Shown: positions 33,636 to 43,583, numbered from the stretch's first letter. The stretch is 64,000 nt of DNA from Paraperibacillus marinus (GCF_046237605.1 NZ_CP143542.1:2914001-2978000), one strand, 5' to 3'. Program-made: numbers and translations. The notes: generated from the letters alone by a model not told the origin.

Positions 33636-34553
33636 CTAACCCTCGATTTTCCTGCCTATAATTTCGACTTCTGTCTCCATTTCCACACCGTATTTGTCAA
33701 AGATTGTATCCTTAATATGCTGGATCAGTGCAAGCACATCCTCTGCGGTGGCTCCCCCTGCATTCACGATGAAATTTCCGTGCATATCGGAGATTTGTGC
33801 CCCGCCTATCGAATGCCCCTTTAGCCCTGCATCTTCAATCAGTCTTCCTGCATACTGAGGAAGCGGATTTCTGAAGATACTGCCTGCACAGGGGAGGTTA
33901 TAGGGCTGTGTATCCTTCCTGTATGCCTTATTGCTTTTGATTTCTTCCACAATTGTATCGCGGTTTCCTTCGCTCAGCGCAAACACTGCTTCAATCACAA
34001 TTCCCGGCCTTTTCTTTTGCAGGACTGATGTCCGGTAAGAAAATTCCATTTCTTCATTCGTGACCCAGTCAATGGTCGCATCTTCAAAAAGGACTTTTGC
34101 TTTAACCAGAATCTTTGAAATATCTGAGCCATGGGCACCTGCGTTCATATAAACAGCGCCGCCGACCGACCCGGGAATCCCGCCTGCAAATTCAAGGCCC
34201 GATAGTCCTTTCCTGCTGATCTGGGTGGCAAGGCTTACTAGTGAGTACCCGCCTCCCACCTGAATTTCTGTTCCATTGATCTCAAGGTCTGATAAACCGG
34301 AGGACAGCTTGATGACCGCTCCTTCAATGCCTTCATCCAAAACAAGCAGATTGGATCCCCTTCCGATCGCCCTCCACTTTATATTGTGTTTTTTTATAAC
34401 CTGCATGGTTTTTTCAAGATTTTCTACGGAGGACGGCTCGATGAATAATTCTGCCGGTCCCCCGATCTTCATCGTTGTATGGCTGGCTAATGGTTCATTC
34501 TCGGCAACCTTCCCAACCTCTAACTCATTTAACTCGCGTACAATTTCCTTCAT
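33636..34553 (-). CDS. murB: UDP-N-acetylenolpyruvoylglucosamine reductase
   Basis: FAD enzyme that makes UDP-MurNAc using NADPH. The 305-residue type II MurB shows the FAD-binding region TTMKIGGPAE near residue 28, GRGSNLLVLDEG near 65 and the active-site segment PCAGSIFRNP with a serine near 230. Start ATG at 34553 matches the B. subtilis N-terminus. It lies between murG and divIB as in B. subtilis. Confidence 0.96.
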   Translation of the reverse strand: MKEIVRELNELEVGKVAENEPLASHTTMKIGGPAELFIEPSSVENLEKTMQVIKKHNIKWRAIGRGSNLLVLDEGIEGAVIKLSSGLSDLEINGTEIQVGGGYSLVSLATQISRKGLSGLEFAGGIPGSVGGAVYMNAGAHGSDISKILVKAKVLFEDATIDWVTNEEMEFSYRTSVLQKKRPGIVIEAVFALSEGNRDTIVEEIKSNKAYRKDTQPYNLPCAGSIFRNPLPQYAGRLIEDAGLKGHSIGGAQISDMHGNFIVNAGGATAEDVLALIQHIKDTIFDKYGVEMETEVEIIGRKIEG

Positions 34554-34603
34554 TTGTAACCTTCCTTCCTTCAAGCGGAGGCAAAAACCTCTCACGCCAA
34601 ACA

Positions 34604-34649
34604 GAAAAGCAGATCCACAGCCCCGCTGTTCGAGGGTTTATCTGCTTTA
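34604..34649 (-). terminator. Intrinsic terminator after murG
   Basis: Minus-strand AAGCAGAT/ATCTGCTT stem enclosing an inner GC-rich loop and followed by TTTTCTG. Partial read-through into murB is likely since no strong separate murB promoter is evident. Confidence 0.65.
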
Positions 34650-34715
34650 ATTGTATTTCTCCGTTTGTTCAAAGCTTCCCTGTATCATTTAAACCTTATT
34701 ATTCAGATTATACAT

Positions 34716-35810
34716 TCACTTCTTGGCAAGTTCCTCCATCAGGCTGTACAGCCTGCCTGCTGCATCAGGGATGCCAATTTTCCTCGCCGCCACTTTCATG
34801 TCCATAGTTTTGGCCGGGTCCAGCATGATGGAATCCATGGCTTTCAGCAATGATGCACCGGATAGATCCTTTTCAAGGATCAATTCTGCAGCGCCATGGT
34901 CACTCAAAGCCCTTGCATTTTTCTCCTGATGGTTATCCGTGACATAGGGACTCGGAATCAAAATACTGGGAATTCCGAGAGCAGTGAGTTCCGCAAGCGT
35001 AGTGGCGCCTGCCCTTGTCACAGCAAGATCTATACCCGCAAGTATTTCCGGCATATTATGCAGGAACGGCTTAATCACCACATTCTCAGGATCTGCATGG
35101 AGTTTTATTTCCTTCAGGGTCGATTCATAATGAACTTCGCCTGTTATATAGAGGATTTGATAAGGTTTCTCCCTAAGCTCAGCAAGAATCTTAACGATCG
35201 CGCTATTGATGGGCTTTGCCCCCCTGCTCCCCCCGAATACAAGGACTGTCTTTTTATCAGGCGAGAGTCCGAGTTCTGCAATTCCCTGCTTTCCTTTATA
35301 ATCAACCACTTCTGACGCTCTCGGATTTCCCGTCATTTCAACTTTTTCGGCCGGGAAGAATGCCCGGGCATCTTCAAAGCAGATGGCCACTTTATCGACA
35401 TATCTTGATAAAAACTTATTGGTAAGGCCGGGAAGGCTGTTTTGTTCATGCACAACAGCAGGTATTTTAAGCTTCGCAGCCGCATAAACCACAGGGCCGC
35501 AGACATATCCTCCAGTGCCGATCACTATATCCGGTTTGAACTGCTTAAGCATCTTCCTGCTGTCCCTCACACCTTTTAGGAAACGCATGATAGTCTTGAC
35601 GTTCTCAAAGGACAGCTTCCTTTTAAATCCGGTTATACGGATGGACTCGAATGGGATGCCTTCACGGGGTACAATGCTGCCCTCCAGGCCGTTCTCTGTT
35701 CCTATGTACAGAAACTCGGCTTTTGGATCTTTCTTTTTTATTTCTCTAATCAAGGCGAGTGCCGGATAAATATGCCCTCCGGTCCCGCCTCCGCTTACCG
35801 CAATTTTCAT
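34716..35810 (-). CDS. murG: MurG, lipid II-forming N-acetylglucosaminyltransferase
   Basis: Transfers GlcNAc from UDP-GlcNAc to lipid I on the inner membrane face. The 364-residue GT-B enzyme has the N-terminal glycine loop SGGGTGGHIYPA, the HEQNSLPG motif near residue 125 and the C-terminal donor region RAGATTLAELTALGIPSILIP. Start ATG at 35810 gives MKIAVSGGG; the frame extends 47 codons upstream without family support. Confidence 0.96.
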   Translation of the reverse strand: MKIAVSGGGTGGHIYPALALIREIKKKDPKAEFLYIGTENGLEGSIVPREGIPFESIRITGFKRKLSFENVKTIMRFLKGVRDSRKMLKQFKPDIVIGTGGYVCGPVVYAAAKLKIPAVVHEQNSLPGLTNKFLSRYVDKVAICFEDARAFFPAEKVEMTGNPRASEVVDYKGKQGIAELGLSPDKKTVLVFGGSRGAKPINSAIVKILAELREKPYQILYITGEVHYESTLKEIKLHADPENVVIKPFLHNMPEILAGIDLAVTRAGATTLAELTALGIPSILIPSPYVTDNHQEKNARALSDHGAAELILEKDLSGASLLKAMDSIMLDPAKTMDMKVAARKIGIPDAAGRLYSLMEELAKK

Positions 35811-36133
35811 TATGAAAGCCACCTCAAATTTAGTAGACACATTGGCTGGAAGCAAATGATACACTGCTCCGAACCCCATTTTTATCTGCCTTAATGAATC
35901 AACCATATCATTATAAGGATTAATGCACAAAAGGGAAATGAAAAATCCCATGATAAAGGCAGCTTAGTCGCTTTACCCACTTATACTATATTCTAAACCG
36001 GCTTCCTTTTCCAACTGAAAAAATAACTAATTATGTTCATAAGTTATGGAAGTTTTTCCTGATTTTTCTTCAGCAGTCAGCTGAAAGCGAGCCCACCTCA
36101 TGGATAGCCCATATGCTGGAGATCCGTTACAGA

Positions 36134-36165
36134 TAAAAAAGCCCTGCAGGAGGACTCCTGCAGAA
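36134..36165 (-). terminator. Intrinsic terminator of spoVE
   Basis: CTGCAGGAG/CTCCTGCAG stem followed by a six-base T-run on the minus strand, about 20 bases after the spoVE stop. A candidate promoter for murG (TTGGAA, 18 bases, TATAGT) lies between this terminator and murG at about 35985-36016. Confidence 0.82.
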
Positions 36166-36186
36166 CAAAATGGGTCAGGCTGCCCA

Positions 36187-37287
36187 TTAATACCGGGCAT
36201 ATCTGCTTATGTTCAACAACACGCCAATGGCCATCAGCATGAGTGTCAAGGAAGATCCACCGTAGCTCAGGAAAGGCAGTGTGATCCCGGTGACAGGCAT
36301 CAGCCCTGTCACCACTCCAATATTGATCATCACCTGTATGGCTACCATGGCAATGATCCCTACAGCGAGGAGACTGCCATATAAGTCAGGCGCCCCAAGG
36401 GATATCCTGATGCCTCTCCATAGAAGCAGCGCGAATAATAAGATGACTAATGACCCTCCGATAAATCCAAGCTCCTCTGACAAAATGGCAAAAATAAAAT
36501 CAGTCTGCGGCTCAGGCAGATAGAAGAATTTCTGCCTGCTCTGACCCAATCCCAGCCCAAAAAGTCCTCCGGGACCAATGGCATATAAGGATTGAATGAT
36601 CTGGAAGCCGCTGCCGAGCGGATCCTGCCAGGGATCCAGGAATGAAGTGATCCTTTTGATGCGATAAGGAGCAGACAGGATCAAACCCGCGAATCCCGCA
36701 GCGCCGAGAAAGCCAAGCCACGCGAAGTGACTGACACGGGCGCCTGAAACGAAAATCATTACAATGCAAGTTCCAGTCATGACCGTACCTGTCCCAAGGT
36801 CGGGCTGAAGCATAATGAAGGCGAAAGCTGTGAACACAAGGGCCAGTGCCGGCAGGAGTCCGGATTTAAAAGAGGTGATAAACTTCTGCCTCTCCGCAAG
36901 AAACTTAGCGAGAAAGGCTATCATCGCAAGTTTCATGAATTCGGACGGCTGGATGGAAAACGCACCAACACCGATCCAGCTCCTGGATCCATTCCGGACC
37001 ATCCCGACTCCCGGAATCAATACCGCAATAAGCAGGACAAAGCAGACAATCAGGATAATTTTAGCCCATGTCCTCCATGTCCAATAATCAATGTTCATGA
37101 TGAAAAACATGGCAAGAATTCCGACACCGGCAAAGAGGACCTGGCGTTTAGCGAAAAAAAATGAATCATTGAATTTGTAATCTGCCCAAATGGCGCTTGC
37201 ACTGTACACCATGATTAGACCGACTGCCAAAAGTCCCAGGGTCACAATGATTAAAATGAAGTCTGGATTTGATTTTTTTAAAGGCAT
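36187..37287 (-). CDS. spoVE: SpoVE, SEDS-family glycosyltransferase for spore cortex
   Basis: FtsW/RodA/SpoVE-family polymerase that works with SpoVD to build cortex peptidoglycan. The 366-residue length and sequence match B. subtilis SpoVE, with ten membrane segments, the conserved SRSWIGVGAFSIQPSEFMKL near residue 105 and the C-terminal PVTGITLPFLSYGGSS. Start ATG at 37287 sits three bases after GAGGTGG. Its place between murD and murG supports SpoVE rather than FtsW, though the families share motifs. Confidence 0.93.
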   Translation of the reverse strand: MPLKKSNPDFILIIVTLGLLAVGLIMVYSASAIWADYKFNDSFFFAKRQVLFAGVGILAMFFIMNIDYWTWRTWAKIILIVCFVLLIAVLIPGVGMVRNGSRSWIGVGAFSIQPSEFMKLAMIAFLAKFLAERQKFITSFKSGLLPALALVFTAFAFIMLQPDLGTGTVMTGTCIVMIFVSGARVSHFAWLGFLGAAGFAGLILSAPYRIKRITSFLDPWQDPLGSGFQIIQSLYAIGPGGLFGLGLGQSRQKFFYLPEPQTDFIFAILSEELGFIGGSLVILLFALLLWRGIRISLGAPDLYGSLLAVGIIAMVAIQVMINIGVVTGLMPVTGITLPFLSYGGSSLTLMLMAIGVLLNISRYARY

Positions 37288-37346
37288 GGTCCACCTCAGG
37301 CTGAAAGTTTTTGAGCGGCCGAAAAAGCATTGGACTTTTGGCATAA

Positions 37347-37378
37347 CAAAAGACGATAGGGAAATCCCATACCGTCTC
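37347..37378 (-). terminator. Probable terminator between murD and spoVE
   Basis: Minus-strand AGACGGTATGGG/CCCTATCGTCT stem followed by a short TTTTG. The short T-run suggests a leaky terminator. Confidence 0.55.
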
Positions 37379-37463
37379 AGTTACTTTGGATGTTCATCTT
37401 GAGGCTGAGAAGCTGCGGCAAAAAGCCGCTTAAGAGTGCGTGCTTCAATCTGTAACCAAGCTC

Positions 37464-38816
37464 TTACTTAAGTTTATGCACGGCCTCCATAAACATGTCT
37501 CCCCTGACCTCAAAAGTTTTATATTGGTCCCAGCTTGCACAAGCAGGCGAGAGAAGGATGCAGTCCCCTTCTTCCGAGAGTCCGTATGCTGCAGGCACGG
37601 CTGCCTCTACATTATCGACACGTTTGATCACAGATATTCCAGCTTCTTTTGCCACTCTCTCAATTTTAGGAGCAGTCTGCCCGAAAGTAATCAGCGCCTT
37701 CACATTCCCCAGTGCCGGCTTCAGTTCGTCGAATTCATTTCCACGGTCCAGCCCTCCTGCAAGGAGGATGGTCGGTTCCTGAAATGATTCAAGGGCTGCT
37801 GAAGCAGATAAAATGTTTGTCGCTTTGGAATCATTGTAGAATTTGCGTTTATTGATCTCAGCCACAAACTGCGTACGGTGCTTCACTCCTTTGAAGACAG
37901 ACAGGACGGTCTGGATCGCTTCATTTGGAACACCGGAAAGCTTGGCCGCGGCTATGGCAGACAGGATATTTTCCTGGTTATGGCGGCCTGGAAGAACGAT
38001 TTCGGACAAAGCAGCCACTCTTTCACCCCTGAAGCACATATATCCATCCTCGATATATGCCCCGTCCTCAACCTTCCTCTTGGTAGAGAAAGGCACGAGA
38101 GCTGCTTTCGAACGCCTGGCAAGCGCAGCAACTTCCTCCTGGTCGGCATTATATATGAAATAGTCATCCTCTGTCTGTGCTTTCCCGATCGCACCCTTGG
38201 CATCTGCATATTCCTGCCTTGAACCGTGATAATCCAGATGGGCATCATACAGATTGATCAGCACAGCAATATGCGGCTTGAATTCCATTGTGCCCATCAG
38301 CTGGAATGAAGACAATTCAATGACAATGGTATTGTCTTTCTCAGCCTGGGACGCCACACCTGAGGCCACTGTCCCGATATTGCCTGCAATCAGAGGTTTT
38401 TTACCGCCCTCCTGAAGCATTTCATGAATGATCGTAGTGGTCGTGGTCTTCCCGTTTGTTCCTGTTATTCCTATAAATGGTGCCTCGGAAATCTGATAGG
38501 CAAGCTCCACTTCAGTGATCACCGGCAGACCCCGTTCTACAGCTCCTTTAACCAAAGGAATGGTATAAGGAATGCCGGGATTCTTTACAATCAACTCAAA
38601 TCCCTCATCCAATAGTTCAATGGGATGGTCCCCGCAAATCACCTTAATGCCCTGTTCCACAAGCTCCTGTGCTTCAGGGTTCTCGTCTATCGGCTTTTTA
38701 TCATTGACCGTCACAAAGGCTCCAAGCCTATGCAGGAGCAGAGCTGCACTCACACCGCTCTTGGCCAGGCCCAGTACCAGGACTTTTTTTCTGATATATT
38801 TCGTAACTTCCTTCAC
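37464..38816 (-). CDS. murD: UDP-MurNAc-L-alanine:D-glutamate ligase
   Basis: Adds D-glutamate to the peptidoglycan precursor. The 450-residue Mur ligase has the N-terminal Rossmann fold, the P-loop GITGTNGKTTTTT near residue 115, the central-domain histidine in DAHLDYHG and C-terminal KFYNDSKATN. The start is GTG at 38816, separated from the mraY TAG by no bases and preceded by AGAGGTG located inside mraY. Translation is therefore tightly coupled to mraY. Confidence 0.96.
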   Translation of the reverse strand: MKEVTKYIRKKVLVLGLAKSGVSAALLLHRLGAFVTVNDKKPIDENPEAQELVEQGIKVICGDHPIELLDEGFELIVKNPGIPYTIPLVKGAVERGLPVITEVELAYQISEAPFIGITGTNGKTTTTTIIHEMLQEGGKKPLIAGNIGTVASGVASQAEKDNTIVIELSSFQLMGTMEFKPHIAVLINLYDAHLDYHGSRQEYADAKGAIGKAQTEDDYFIYNADQEEVAALARRSKAALVPFSTKRKVEDGAYIEDGYMCFRGERVAALSEIVLPGRHNQENILSAIAAAKLSGVPNEAIQTVLSVFKGVKHRTQFVAEINKRKFYNDSKATNILSASAALESFQEPTILLAGGLDRGNEFDELKPALGNVKALITFGQTAPKIERVAKEAGISVIKRVDNVEAAVPAAYGLSEEGDCILLSPACASWDQYKTFEVRGDMFMEAVHKLK

Positions 38817-39794
38817 CTATAACCACACCTCTAGATAGATTCCTAATACAGCAAACAAAAATCCGACCGACCAAAATGTCACAACCACACGCCACTCAGA
38901 CCAGCCGACAAGCTCATAGTGGTGGTGGAGCGGGCTCATTTTAAATATTCTTTTACCCGTTGTTTTAAATGAGATAACCTGCAGGATTACCGAAAGAGTT
39001 TCAATGACAAACACTCCGCCGATAATGACCAGCAGCAGCTCAAGCTTCGTCAGCATGGCCACGGTCGCCAGTGCACCCCCAAGCGCCAGAGATCCCGTAT
39101 CTCCCATAAATACCTTGGCGGGATGCGCATTGAATACCAGGAAGCCAAGCAGCGCGCCGCTCATTGCGATGCTGAACACGGCCACATCATATTGCGACTG
39201 ATTCCAGGCAAGGACAGCAAAGGCACCGAACGCAATCGCAGCGGTTCCGGACAGCAGGCCGTCCAGGCCATCGGTAAGATTGGTCGCATTTGAAAAACCT
39301 ACGAGCCAGAAGATGACAACAGCTACATACAGCCATCCTAAATCAAAGGTGACAGATGTACCTGGTATCGTTAGTTCTGAGGTAAAGCTGCCGCTTGATT
39401 TGAAGACAAGATAAAAGATCACCGCTATGATGATCTGGCCAAGAAGCTTCTGCCTCGAAGTAAGACCCAGATTCCTCTTCATTACCACTTTGATAAAGTC
39501 ATCCAAAAAACCGAGCAGCCCAAAGCCGAGTGTAACCAGGAGCAGCAGCATGGTTTCTATCGTAATTTCAGAAAATTTCATGGTCATGACCAGGCTCGAA
39601 GCTGTAACCGACAGAAGGATGATCAGCCCTCCCATTGTCGGGGTGCCTGATTTTTTTTGATGTGATTTCGGTCCTTCATCACGGATGCTTTGTCCGAATT
39701 TCAATCTTCTCAAGAATGGTATGAAGACCGGAGAGAGAAGAACCGTTACTAAAAATCCCATCAAAATCGTAAATAATAAAACTTGCACTAACAT
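38817..39794 (-). CDS. mraY: MraY, phospho-MurNAc-pentapeptide translocase
   Basis: Transfers phospho-MurNAc-pentapeptide to undecaprenyl phosphate, forming lipid I. The 325-residue protein has ten membrane segments and the family motifs MGGLIILLSVTA, the aspartate pair in FLDDFIKV near residue 96, ATNLTDGLDGLLSG near 170 and the histidine cluster MSPLHHHYE near 285. It is followed immediately by murD. Confidence 0.97.
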   Translation of the reverse strand: MLVQVLLFTILMGFLVTVLLSPVFIPFLRRLKFGQSIRDEGPKSHQKKSGTPTMGGLIILLSVTASSLVMTMKFSEITIETMLLLLVTLGFGLLGFLDDFIKVVMKRNLGLTSRQKLLGQIIIAVIFYLVFKSSGSFTSELTIPGTSVTFDLGWLYVAVVIFWLVGFSNATNLTDGLDGLLSGTAAIAFGAFAVLAWNQSQYDVAVFSIAMSGALLGFLVFNAHPAKVFMGDTGSLALGGALATVAMLTKLELLLVIIGGVFVIETLSVILQVISFKTTGKRIFKMSPLHHHYELVGWSEWRVVVTFWSVGFLFAVLGIYLEVWL

Positions 39795-39928
39795 GAATTG
39801 GTTCCCTCTTTCCTATTACGATAAATCATCAAAATTAAGATATGTTCCGTACCCTTTTAACAGAATAATATAAAGATAAATCAATGTAAAATTAAGCAGA
39901 TAACCATGGCTGACCCTACAGCTGAATC

Positions 39929-41389
39929 TCAGCCGCGCTCCACCAGGAACCCTCGTGCAACCTGTCTGTCATCGAAGTCGAGTATTTCGCTCCCGATGAT
40001 CTGATAGGTTTCATGGCCCTTGCCGGCTATGATGATGACATCGCCGTTTTTTGCTTTTGAGACGGCATGGCCGATTGCCTGCTTCCTATCCGGGATAACC
40101 AGGTAATTCTGCCCTTTTACGCCTTCCTCCATATCCCTGATAATTTCCAGCGGATCTTCACTTCTTGGATTATCAGAGGTGAAGATGGCATGGGTGGATA
40201 GATCGCATGCGATTTTGGCCATGAGCGGGCGCTTCGTCCTGTCTCTGTCCCCTCCACAGCCAACGATTGTATAAACATCTCCCCTGGCGAATTCCCGGAC
40301 TGTGCGGATTACATTTTCAAGGCTGTCAGGTGTGTGGGAATAGTCTACGATTACAGAAAAATCCTGGCCTTCATCCACCAGTTCAAACCTGCCGGAAACT
40401 CCCTTTACTTCAGAGAGAGATTGAATAATTCCTGTAAGCGGAATGCCGGCTGAAAGGCCGGCTGCAATTGCAGCAAGGGCGTTATAGACATTGAATTTTC
40501 CAGCCAGCTTCAGCTGGACCGAATGTTCATTGCCGAATGCCTGAAGTGTAAAGCTCGTGCCGGAAGCGGTGATTTCCAGATTCATGGCACGGATATCCGA
40601 TGGCTGGTCAATTCCGTAAGTAATAACCTGCGCTGCCGTATATTTGGCAAAGTCCAGTGACGCCTCATCATCGGCGTTCAGGACTGCGAATTTCGGTTTA
40701 CCTGCTGGAAATGCACTGCCAAGCCTTGCAAATAACAGGCCTTTGGCAAATTTGTAATTTTCCATGCTGCCATGGAAGTCAAGATGATCCTGCGTAAGAT
40801 TGGTGAATACAGCAATATCATAATCGCAGCCATTGACACGGCCAAGTTCAAGGGCATGTGATGAAACTTCCATCACAGCATCCGTGACGTCCCGCTTGAC
40901 CATCTTGCTGAATATTTTCTGCAGGGTCAGGCTGTCAGGCGTAGTATTTTTTGTTTCCTGCGTCTCATCGCCAATTTTAGTATACATCGTCCCAATCAAG
41001 CCCGTTTTGGATCCAGCATCGCTCAGGATCTTTTCAATAAGATGGCTTGTGGTCGTCTTGCCATTCGTGCCGGTAATTCCAATCAGCCGCAAACTCTGGG
41101 TCGGATGGCCGTAGAAGGCATCGGCAAGGACTGCCATCGCCTTCGCTGTTTCAGGCACCATCACAACCGGTACAGAAGCATTCACTTCCCTTTCGGCAAT
41201 GATGGCATAAGCCCCGCGCGATACCGCTTGGGCGGCCAGGTCATGCCCATCCACCGTGTATCCTTTGATGCATATAAAAAGGCTGCCTTCTTTAACCAGC
41301 CTATGGTCGTTTTCGATGGACACAATTTCGGGATTTTCTTCAGGCAGCTGAATAAAAGGCAGGCTGCTTATCAAACTATGTAGCTTCAT
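39929..41389 (-). CDS. murE: UDP-MurNAc-tripeptide synthetase, meso-diaminopimelate-adding
   Basis: Adds the third residue of the stem peptide. The 486-residue ligase has the P-loop GITGTNGKTTT near residue 107 and the DNPRSED motif in the C-terminal domain, which selects meso-diaminopimelate over lysine. Start ATG at 41389 (MKLHSLISSL), eight bases after GAGGA, fits the family better than the frame start five codons upstream. A terminator separates it from spoVD, so it has its own promoter in 41390-41520, not clearly identified. Confidence 0.96.
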   Translation of the reverse strand: MKLHSLISSLPFIQLPEENPEIVSIENDHRLVKEGSLFICIKGYTVDGHDLAAQAVSRGAYAIIAEREVNASVPVVMVPETAKAMAVLADAFYGHPTQSLRLIGITGTNGKTTTSHLIEKILSDAGSKTGLIGTMYTKIGDETQETKNTTPDSLTLQKIFSKMVKRDVTDAVMEVSSHALELGRVNGCDYDIAVFTNLTQDHLDFHGSMENYKFAKGLLFARLGSAFPAGKPKFAVLNADDEASLDFAKYTAAQVITYGIDQPSDIRAMNLEITASGTSFTLQAFGNEHSVQLKLAGKFNVYNALAAIAAGLSAGIPLTGIIQSLSEVKGVSGRFELVDEGQDFSVIVDYSHTPDSLENVIRTVREFARGDVYTIVGCGGDRDRTKRPLMAKIACDLSTHAIFTSDNPRSEDPLEIIRDMEEGVKGQNYLVIPDRKQAIGHAVSKAKNGDVIIIAGKGHETYQIIGSEILDFDDRQVARGFLVERG

Positions 41390-41521
41390 CTTTTCATTCC
41401 TCACAATCTAAACTAAAACACTAACTTATATTCTATACGAAAACAAGCGTTTCTGCTAATTAAAATAGAACTAAAAATGCTGATACGCCGCCGGGGCCAG
41501 CCGGCATGTAAAGAACCAAAT

Positions 41522-41550
41522 AAAAAAACGGCTGAAAATTATACAGCCGC
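41522..41550 (-). terminator. Intrinsic terminator of spoVD
   Basis: Minus-strand GCGGCTG/CAGCCGT stem followed by seven T residues, 15 bases after the spoVD stop codon. Confidence 0.85.
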
Positions 41551-41564
41551 TCCTTATTGTATCC

Positions 41565-43487
41565 TTATTCATCCTTTTCGCCAAGATAAATCCTGATAGT
41601 GGAGCCTTCTTTCACTTTTATCCCCGCCGGCGGGGACTGCTTGACAATGACACTCCCCTTTCCTGCCACGTCCAGATTGATATTAAACGGCTGTGTCTGC
41701 AGCTCTTTAATGCTCATACCGGTCAAATCCGGTATCTCGAGCATCACAGGGTCAAGCCAGTTGACTTTCTTTTCTATCTGGTTTTTTCGGAGGGGCACAT
41801 GCATTGCACGCAAAGAATCGTTCATGATTTTACCGACAATCGGTGCTGCGACCGTGCCTCCGAACTGGACGGTTCCTTTCGGATTGTCCACAGCTGTATA
41901 GACCACGATCTGAGGATCATCAGCCGGTGCAAAGCCTATGAATGATACGATGTAATTACCCTCCATATATCTGCCGTTCTTAACTTTTTGGGCAGTACCC
42001 GTCTTGCCTCCAACACGGTAAGACTCGACAAATGCATTTCTTCCTGTTCCCTGGGCTACAACCGACTCCAGGGCATTTCTTATCTGCTTGGAAGTTTCTT
42101 CAGAAATAACCTTCCTCTTCGCCTCCGGCTTTTTCTTCATGACCGTTTTCCCTGTCTTTGGATCGATGAGCTCTTTGGCGATATAAGGTGTATATAGAGT
42201 ACCGCCATTTACCGCCGCTGCCACCGCTGCTGCCTGCTGGATGGGAGTAACTGATACACCTTGTCCGAATGCGGTTGTTGCCTGTTCCACCGGTCCGACT
42301 CTGTCAAGATTAAATAGAATTCCTCTGCCCTCGCCCTGAAGGTCTATGCCTGTCTTCTCCCCGAATCCAAAGTTCTTTATATAAGAAAATAATTTTTCCT
42401 TGCCCAGCCTCTCCCCAAGTTCAATAAAGCCCGGGTTGCAGGAATTCTGTACAACCTCAAGGAAGGACTCTGAGCCGTGCCCCCCGTGCTTCCAGCAATG
42501 AAGGCGCGCACCGCCAACCTCTACAGAGCCGGAGTCATAGAAATGATCTTTCAGGAGATCTACCTTTTTCTCCTCAAGCGCAGCCGCAAGGGTGATGATC
42601 TTAAAGGTTGAACCTGGTTCATACGTACTCCAGACCGGCAGATTCCGGTTATAAATTTCCTGAGGCACATCGCGGAACTTTGCCGGATCAAAGGTCGGCC
42701 TTGAAGACATACCCAGGATCTCGCCGTTCTTCGGATTCATCGCAATCGCAATGATGCCATCCGGGTTATAGAGTGCCTCGGCATTATCCAGCTCCCGCTC
42801 CATGATGGTTTGGATTTTGCTGTCAATCGTCAGCTTTAAATCGAGGCCGTCTGCAGGTGCTTTATAATCATCCGCCATTTTCTCCATCCTTTTTCCCTTG
42901 GCGTCCGCATAAAACTTCACATAGCCCTTTTCCCCTTTCAGCTCTTTATCATAAGACAATTCAATCCCCATCAATCCTTGATTATCAATTCCGGCAAAGC
43001 CCAGGACATGGGATAGATATTTCCCATACGGATAATGCCGTTTGGAATCCTCGGCAATATAAATTCCTTTCAGGCCGAGCGCCCTCAGCTCTTTTGCCTT
43101 TTCATGACTGATTTTGCGCCCTTCCGGCACTTTCACCATCGATACCCTGGATGTGACGGTCTTATATGCTTTTTCCTTGTCCATGCCCAGCACAGCCGCA
43201 AGCTTTTCAGCTGTATGAGCAGGATCCTGTATCTGCCGCGGCACGGCATAAACCGTCGGGGCGCTGATGTTGGTGGCAAGAGCAACCCCATTCCTGTCAA
43301 CAATCTCCCCCCTTTTAGGTTCAAAGGGAAGATTCCTGCTCCAGGAATCCTTGGCTTTTTCCGTAAGCGAATTCCCCAGGAAGAATTGAACATATCCAAG
43401 CCGGATATCTATGATTAAAAAGATGAGAAAACCAGCGGCCAAGGCTATGGCCAGCCTTTTCCGCACAGTCACGTTTGATACGCGCAA
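41565..43487 (-). CDS. spoVD: SpoVD, sporulation-specific class B penicillin-binding protein
   Basis: Transpeptidase partner of SpoVE in cortex synthesis. The 640-residue protein has an N-terminal membrane anchor (about 12-32), a dimerisation domain, the transpeptidase domain with active Ser293 in STFK, SCN at 349-351 and KTG in GGKTGTAQK near 486, and one C-terminal PASTA domain. Cys331 and Cys350 match the pair whose disulfide is reduced by StoA in B. subtilis. The start is a TTG at 43487 behind GGGGGTG, giving MRVSNVTVRKRL; the longer frame has no family support. A sigma-E-type promoter lies upstream. Confidence 0.95.
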   Translation of the reverse strand: MRVSNVTVRKRLAIALAAGFLIFLIIDIRLGYVQFFLGNSLTEKAKDSWSRNLPFEPKRGEIVDRNGVALATNISAPTVYAVPRQIQDPAHTAEKLAAVLGMDKEKAYKTVTSRVSMVKVPEGRKISHEKAKELRALGLKGIYIAEDSKRHYPYGKYLSHVLGFAGIDNQGLMGIELSYDKELKGEKGYVKFYADAKGKRMEKMADDYKAPADGLDLKLTIDSKIQTIMERELDNAEALYNPDGIIAIAMNPKNGEILGMSSRPTFDPAKFRDVPQEIYNRNLPVWSTYEPGSTFKIITLAAALEEKKVDLLKDHFYDSGSVEVGGARLHCWKHGGHGSESFLEVVQNSCNPGFIELGERLGKEKLFSYIKNFGFGEKTGIDLQGEGRGILFNLDRVGPVEQATTAFGQGVSVTPIQQAAAVAAAVNGGTLYTPYIAKELIDPKTGKTVMKKKPEAKRKVISEETSKQIRNALESVVAQGTGRNAFVESYRVGGKTGTAQKVKNGRYMEGNYIVSFIGFAPADDPQIVVYTAVDNPKGTVQFGGTVAAPIVGKIMNDSLRAMHVPLRKNQIEKKVNWLDPVMLEIPDLTGMSIKELQTQPFNINLDVAGKGSVIVKQSPPAGIKVKEGSTIRIYLGEKDE

Positions 43488-43521
43488 AGCATTACACCCC
43501 CAAGAATTCATTGCTGTTAAG

Positions 43522-43550
43522 AATGTATGCCTGTACCAATTTATAAAGTA
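43522..43550 (-). promoter_or_regulatory. Candidate sigma-E promoter of spoVD
   Basis: The minus strand carries CATACATT at 43522-43529, a perfect sigma-E -10, with TACTTTA (43544-43550) 14 bases upstream as a weak -35 (four of seven). spoVD is a known sigma-E gene in B. subtilis. Confidence 0.6.
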
Positions 43551-43583
43551 CAAAAACCATCAGGGAATCTGATTTGAAATATC

